DNA of 64,000 nucleotides from Apoderus coryli. Its lineage: Eukaryota > Arthropoda > Insecta > Coleoptera > Attelabidae. Location of the stretch: contig OU452198.1 of the NCBI GenBank assembly GCA_911728435.2, positions 15,658,001 to 15,722,000 of the forward strand, given 5' to 3'. The translations under genes were made by a program, and so were the position numbers. The notes under the pieces are model-generated. The model made no database searches. It was not told the origin of the DNA and saw only the letters and a list, made by a program, of their open reading frames with translations. Every line of letters starts with the position of its first letter. Positions within the stretch are counted from its first letter, which is position 1. Below, in pieces: positions 58,957-64,000 of the stretch.

Positions 58957-60771
58957 ATTCAACAAGGTACGATTATTTTTCTTTAGCCAGCTTGTTATTT
59001 TATTCCTAAAAGAACCACGCGAGACACACAACCTTAGCTCATTTGGCAACAAATTGAAGCTTATGTCCTACCATGAGATAATAAATAAGGAATATTAGTT
59101 AAAAACTGAAGAAATATACCCTTTCTTAATTTGCAAAAAATTGGAATCAGTTTTCCCAAATGTATGCAACATATTTATATAAATAGACAAATTTAAAGCA
59201 ATACAGAGCAGAAGAATTATACTATAAAAACATTTCCATTTATTATGATTGATAGAGTATAGGCACCTAGAGTATTTTCGTATTTAGTTGTATTTTTATT
59301 TATGAAAGTGTCAGTGTTTTTTCTTCGTATATTTTATTGTTACAAATCCAACTTATTTTTGTAAATTTGACTATTTCTTTTTTTTTTTAATATATTTTAT
59401 AATAAAAAAATACCGTATTTTTAATAATAATGCGCCTTTTATTGTTTGCGCCCCCGCCCCATAAAGCTGGCTACGCCACTGTGAATCCTGAATCCATTCA
59501 CCAAAAAGTATTCGATTTTATTGTGTTAGTTTACGTGTGATTACTCAGAAATCTTAACCTTTAATGTCTGTCCTGCAAGCCAGTGAAAAAATAAACATTG
59601 CTTATAATTATTGTTATTGAACACTTTTGGATATTTATGTTTCCTCTGCAAAATAACTTTGTCGTACTAATTTTTCGTACCGTCCGCCTCTTACAACATG
59701 GCCACTTAATTCAATAAATAAAATTAGTTCGTCTTAAATCTAACAATCTTCCAAATTTCACAAAATAAACCAAGTAGGTATCAATAATTAAACAAATAAA
59801 TTCAAATAAATTGTCCATAGTTCCGAATTTCGCAGCTAATATCATTGAAAGTGATTTATAAATATAAATACGATCTCTTTGAACTTTTTTTTAATATCAT
59901 AATATTTATTTAAAGTTCGTTCTGTGCCAGATCAAAATAAAAGAAATTGATCGGGCACTATTGAAATGTGGAAACAGAAAAACGTAAATTATATAAATAC
60001 CTATATAATATATATGTATATATGAATTAATGTAGATGATTTTTAATTTTAGAAATCAAAGAGAGCTATTTCGATTTGATAGTGCTTATAAATATGAGAC
60101 TTTCAAAGTTTATGTTTACATTTACCTCATAATTTTCACCGAATTTTACGTTTTTAGTTAAGTATTCTAGTTTATTTACGAGGTGACTATGAACAAAGCA
60201 ACTAAACCGTAAATTTATTATTAATTTCTTAATAATTCTATGGGATTATACCTCCAGAGTATGTCTTTTTGTCTCTTATTCTATGATAGTACCTACCAAG
60301 GAGATCAATAGGGTGTACATTTAACACTCTGCTTGCAGTTTTATGCATATATAAACAAACATAGATAATCAAGGGTTAAGGCAATATTAATACTCAAAAA
60401 CAGCAGTGGTATCTCTACACAGACAGAGCAACCTCTAGTTCTCTAACAACCAATAGATGTTGCCACTACATGCTACAACCAGTGGCAGCCCGTGAGTCCT
60501 GAGGGTTGGGAGGCAGTAAAAAGATTTTCATAAAAAAAATGTTGATTACCAATATTACAATATTATGTATATTATTTGCTGATTATTTGGGAACTATCAA
60601 TAACGGAAGCTATATTTTGTTTTTGTTTTTTCATGATAAGTAATTTACATTTACATCCAATATGTGCAGCAGTTTTGTCGTGAATAGCCAGACTACGAGC
60701 TAAATTTTTTTATATCAGAATACCCATATTAGATACTGAAAACATGACACAAGGTCAACAAAATAATTTTT
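58957..60771. other. no gene seen
   Basis: AT-rich. GGCTACGCCACTG at 59468-59480 and CAGTGGCAGCCCGTGAG at 60481 look like hAT element ends, but no complete element could be assembled. Nothing coding. Confidence 0.35.
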
Positions 60772-60978
60772 TTAACTCCCAGCTAACCAATCAAACTTTT
60801 TGTACCAATCATTATTAAAACCCCTAGTTTTTCCCGCGGTGTCAATATTTATTAAATATTTACTTAAATCTGGAATATGCCTCGCTAGTTCTTGAACGAC
60901 GTATAGTTTATTGTCGTATCGCTTTGAAAATGACCGCCGATATATTAAATAAATGATTATATCCCCAGAATTTCGCAT
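60772..60978 (-). pseudogene. hAT-like (TTF/ZMYM-type) transposase fragment
   Basis: Minus strand: VVQELARHIPDLSKYLINIDTAGKTRGFNNDWYKKFDWLAGS. The RGF-x-W-YKKFDWL block resembles the N-terminal zinc-finger entry region of hAT-type transposases. Only this fragment survives. Confidence is limited by its length. Confidence 0.45.
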
Positions 60979-62144
60979 TTCTATATCTACATTTACTTGT
61001 ACTACTGTCAGCGTTGGCGCACTACAGCCTGGACCTTTAGAGAAGAAGAAGAAATAATAATTTACAAAATAGGTAGGTATTACCTATAATAATATTATAA
61101 TCAAAACATAAGAAAGCAAAAGAAAACAGAAATATGAATTGAACAAAGATCAAAGATAATGTATGATCAATAGGTCAAAGCGAGAGAACACTAAGTATTA
61201 AATTAAGGGGTATAAGACAGACGTAGATGTTTTGTTGCTGTCACTCAATTTGCTGTATATCTAAAAACGCATGAAGAGGCACTGCTTCATTTTCCATCTT
61301 TGTTTCACACATTAATGTATTGCTGCAGTAATACCTACTATGCCAGACAGAATTTTGCAACTCCAATTGATATTAATGTGTTTCAAGTTTAACGTTGATA
61401 GAGCTAAATGGAATGTGTACTCTTATAACAAATACTTTGAAAATAAAATACGTACATGACTACATGCCTGCGATGAATGAATATGCAATTTATAGCAATT
61501 CAATAGATTATCAACTCAACTCACATAAATTAGTAATCATAAATTATTAAATTAAAAAAAAAACTTTGTATACAACACATAAAAATGTGAGCAGTTAACT
61601 GTTAGCTGATCAGTTTTTGTTTAATAAAAAAATCGGAGACTAATATTTATCAATGTGGTAGTAGATAACAATAAGTGGCAACTCGACGTGCATAGGGACT
61701 AGAGGCACTGCCTCTGACTTAAAATTATTTAATTACGGCCAGTATGGATGTTTTTATTGACGTTGGCCTACTCTCGTTCTGCGTTCGCCGACGGGCAGGG
61801 CATTGTTGCCTCATTGGATAGCGAGCATTAAATGGACGCACGATTTACATGACAATTATTTTCATAATTTAAAACAAATCATCATATGCGATGTGCGTAG
61901 ATATAATATGTGTACAATCTATCAATTTTTTAACAGTAAAAAAATGTTAATTGGTTAAAAGTTAGTGAAGCACTGCTAAAAATTGTATTGTATAATACCT
62001 ACTGGGCACGTGAATATGTTTAGACCACAGCAAAGTGTATTTCTCGTTCGTAACAAACGTTGTGTGTTGAATGCTTGTATACCAGGTACGCTTTATCTTC
62101 AATTAATTTTTATCATAAATTCAGAAGTTTTAATTGTGTATTAA
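60979..62144. other. no gene seen
   Basis: AT-rich. GAGGCACTGC motifs at 61273 and 61701 may be remnants of the same hAT-like family. Nothing coding. Confidence 0.3.
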
Positions 62145-62470
62145 ATGTGAATGCATCTTATTATGGAAATATTCTTGAACAATATTATTTGGATTGACGA
62201 AGCTAAATTCACAAAAAATGGAAGATTTAACCAGCATAATTCCCATTATTGGAGTGATTGTAATCCTCATGTGTTCAGAATTCCACATTTTCAAGACTTT
62301 TGGCACTTTAGTGTTTATTGTGGCGTAAGAACTGCCGAAGTGGTGGCAGTATATTTTTATGAAGACAATTTGAATGGTAAAGAAATAATATGTTACCCCA
62401 TACTTTAAATTATAAGTTATTTTTGTAGGTGAGAGATATTTAAATATTTTAAATATTACACCATATTTTC
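62145..62470 (+). pseudogene. mariner-like transposase fragment
   Basis: NIIWIDEAKFTKNGRFNQHNSHYWSDCNPHVFRIPHFQD (first catalytic Asp region) and a WHFSVYCG block, then frames break. Both flanks of the transposase are missing. Confidence 0.65.
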
Positions 62471-63217
62471 AGATTGTTCCACAGTGTAGTTTCTCCACAA
62501 TCGATCGAAACCCTTCCTGGTGGGCCACCTGGTATAAATAACTATTATAGACTAAAATTGGATTGTTATTTACATAATCTTATGAACACTAAAATTATGT
62601 TAAAATTTGATGTGTCTATGATTTTTTCTTACCAAATTATGCGTTCGTATGCTGTCGCTATTTGATATAGGTATGCCAATTTATTTTGTAGAATTAAAAT
62701 CATATGTTTTAATTTTCATTTTTTAAAGACCACCAGAAACCTAATTGATAGTCACCCACCATTAATGTCATCAATCAAGCTCAGCTCAAGACATGTGACA
62801 AGTCGTCACACGCTCGCTTTTAAAATGTCCTTTGAACTAATTAATCACGGTAGACTTTTTTCTTAGTTGCAGTATTGCAATATACAATGTGTCCCAGATT
62901 CGCTTCCCTATTCAGGGATCTCGGCCCCTATTATACCTACAGCAAAGATTAATGAACAAAAGTTTTAGAGGAAACTTATTGCATTCGATATTCGGATCCA
63001 GATTTACAATCAGTCAATTGGTTTTGGAAACATCAGCAAAAAACTTAGCATGGCGGATTTTGTTTTTCGCCCGTAAATCCGAAACGGTTACTTTGGTAGC
63101 TGCCAATATGTGATATTATTCGGACACTTCTTTAAGACGAATACGATGGCGTATCATTTTATCCCAAAAGCCCTCTTTATCTCAGGATAAATGGTTACAG
63201 GATAATCAAATTCATAG
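62471..63217. other. no gene recognised
   Basis: AT-rich DNA. CAATGTGTCCCAGATTCGC at 62886 could be an element terminus. Nothing else. Confidence 0.3.
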
Positions 63218-64000
63218 ACCTCATTATCTTCTTCTTCATTCACTGATAACTCACGTAGAACTTGGAACACCCTCAGGAGTATGAACATTGGGAATGCTAA
63301 GAATTGGGGAGTACCGGATTGCTTGTCTGACGTTGCAGAATTAACTTCCCACTTTGAAGAGTTCTTACAGCACGACTCTGATGGGGTGTGCTCAAGCAAG
63401 ATTGATTTTTATTTAAATTGTTATGACCGTGATTGTAGGTTTTCTGTTACGATGCCTTCTGAAACTGAAGTTAAGAGAATGTTGAGGGACATGAGAACTA
63501 ATGCTGTGGGAACGGATGGAGTCTCGGCTTCAATATTGAAATATTGTAGTCCGTTTATTGATAAGTTTCTTGTCCATATAATTAACTTTTGTATTGAAAT
63601 CTGTTTGTTTCCTGACTCGTGGAAAGGGTCATTTGGATTGCCTTTGCCAAAGAAATCTCACCCAACCAGCTACAATGATTTGATACTAATAAGTATCCTT
63701 CCTGGTATTTCTAAAATATTTGAAAAAATTCTTCATAATCAGATAAATTCTTACGTCAACCTAAATTCTATTTTGCCTGAATGTCAACATGGTTTTCGGA
63801 AAGGTCACACTACCGCTATTCCATTAGCAAACATTACTGATGACATTATTAGAGCTCGGGATAAAAATGAGAATACTGCCGTTATTTTGTTGGACTTCTC
63901 GAAGGCGTTCGACACTATAAAGCACAGCATGCCTCTGGGTTCAATTTTGGGACCTTTTTTATTCTTAATATATACATCGGACATTTTAAAAACTTTAAAT
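63218..64000 (+). pseudogene. LINE reverse transcriptase, runs off the window
   Basis: An open frame of about 260 codons from 63218 to the end. Linker: NTLRSMNIGNAKNWGVPDCLSDVAELTSHFEEFL. Reverse transcriptase: RMLRDMRTNAVGTDGVSASIL, FPDSWKGSFGLPLPKKSHPTSYNDL, ISKIFEKILHNQI, CQHGFRKGHTTA and LLDFSKAFDTIKH (motif A, Asp kept). It then jumps directly to MPLGSILGPFLFLIYTSDIL. About 60-80 residues between these motifs are missing with the frame preserved. The YADD box would lie beyond the window. It is defective in at least this region. Confidence 0.85.

Overview
This window is eukaryotic and almost certainly from an insect. It is AT-rich, has GT-AG introns and polyadenylation signals, and is packed with transposable elements of the kinds that fill arthropod genomes: mariner/Tc1-like elements, Crypton-like tyrosine-recombinase elements, Penelope-like hammerhead units, non-LTR retrotransposons (LINEs), a BEL/Pao fragment and a THAP-domain DNA transposon. 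A beetle is my best guess from the style of the repeats. That guess is inference; nothing here fixes the species.

Only one convincing host gene is present, at the left end (378..6958, +). It is the terminal exon of a very large Gln/Asn/Ser/His-rich protein built from about 24 copies of a roughly 72-residue repeat, flanked by cysteine-rich ends. The upstream exon(s) lie outside the window. The repeat array shows recent internal tandem duplications (636 bp and 432 bp periods). I do not recognise the family.

Region 7.3-11.3 kb is a nested cluster of Crypton-like DNA transposons. It holds a short Crypton-derived element with a small leader ORF, a recombinase relic whose 60-bp intron was hit by a Penelope-like unit (12-bp target duplication, hammerhead ribozyme on the minus strand), and a second, minus-strand recombinase relic split by a mariner. 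Region 11.8-22.1 kb holds fold-back repeat modules, a second mariner, divergent repeats and a 5'-truncated LINE inserted into the fold-back repeat. Region 23.1-28.9 kb is a large inverted arrangement of one unclassified repeat family with internal tandem units of about 535 bp and a GACA microsatellite.

Region 30.7-34.9 kb is a DNA transposon with long terminal inverted repeats and a THAP-type exon. It carries a nested DD41D mariner-like element and a BEL/Pao relic. Region 35.7-40.0 kb has two LINE relics and two more Crypton-derived elements flanking a non-autonomous element with ATCCCAGT termini. The remainder (40-64 kb) is mostly transposon relics: several mariner-like pseudogenes, a LINE with a clean 12-bp target duplication, LINE reverse-transcriptase relics, a second hammerhead-bearing Penelope-like unit with an 11-bp target duplication, a hAT-like fragment, and a LINE that runs off the right edge.

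The genes do not form a pathway. The window is a single unusual host gene beside a transposon graveyard. The observations most worth following are the giant repeat gene, the Penelope-like hammerhead units, the Crypton-derived short elements that keep a leader peptide, and the large inverted tandem array.
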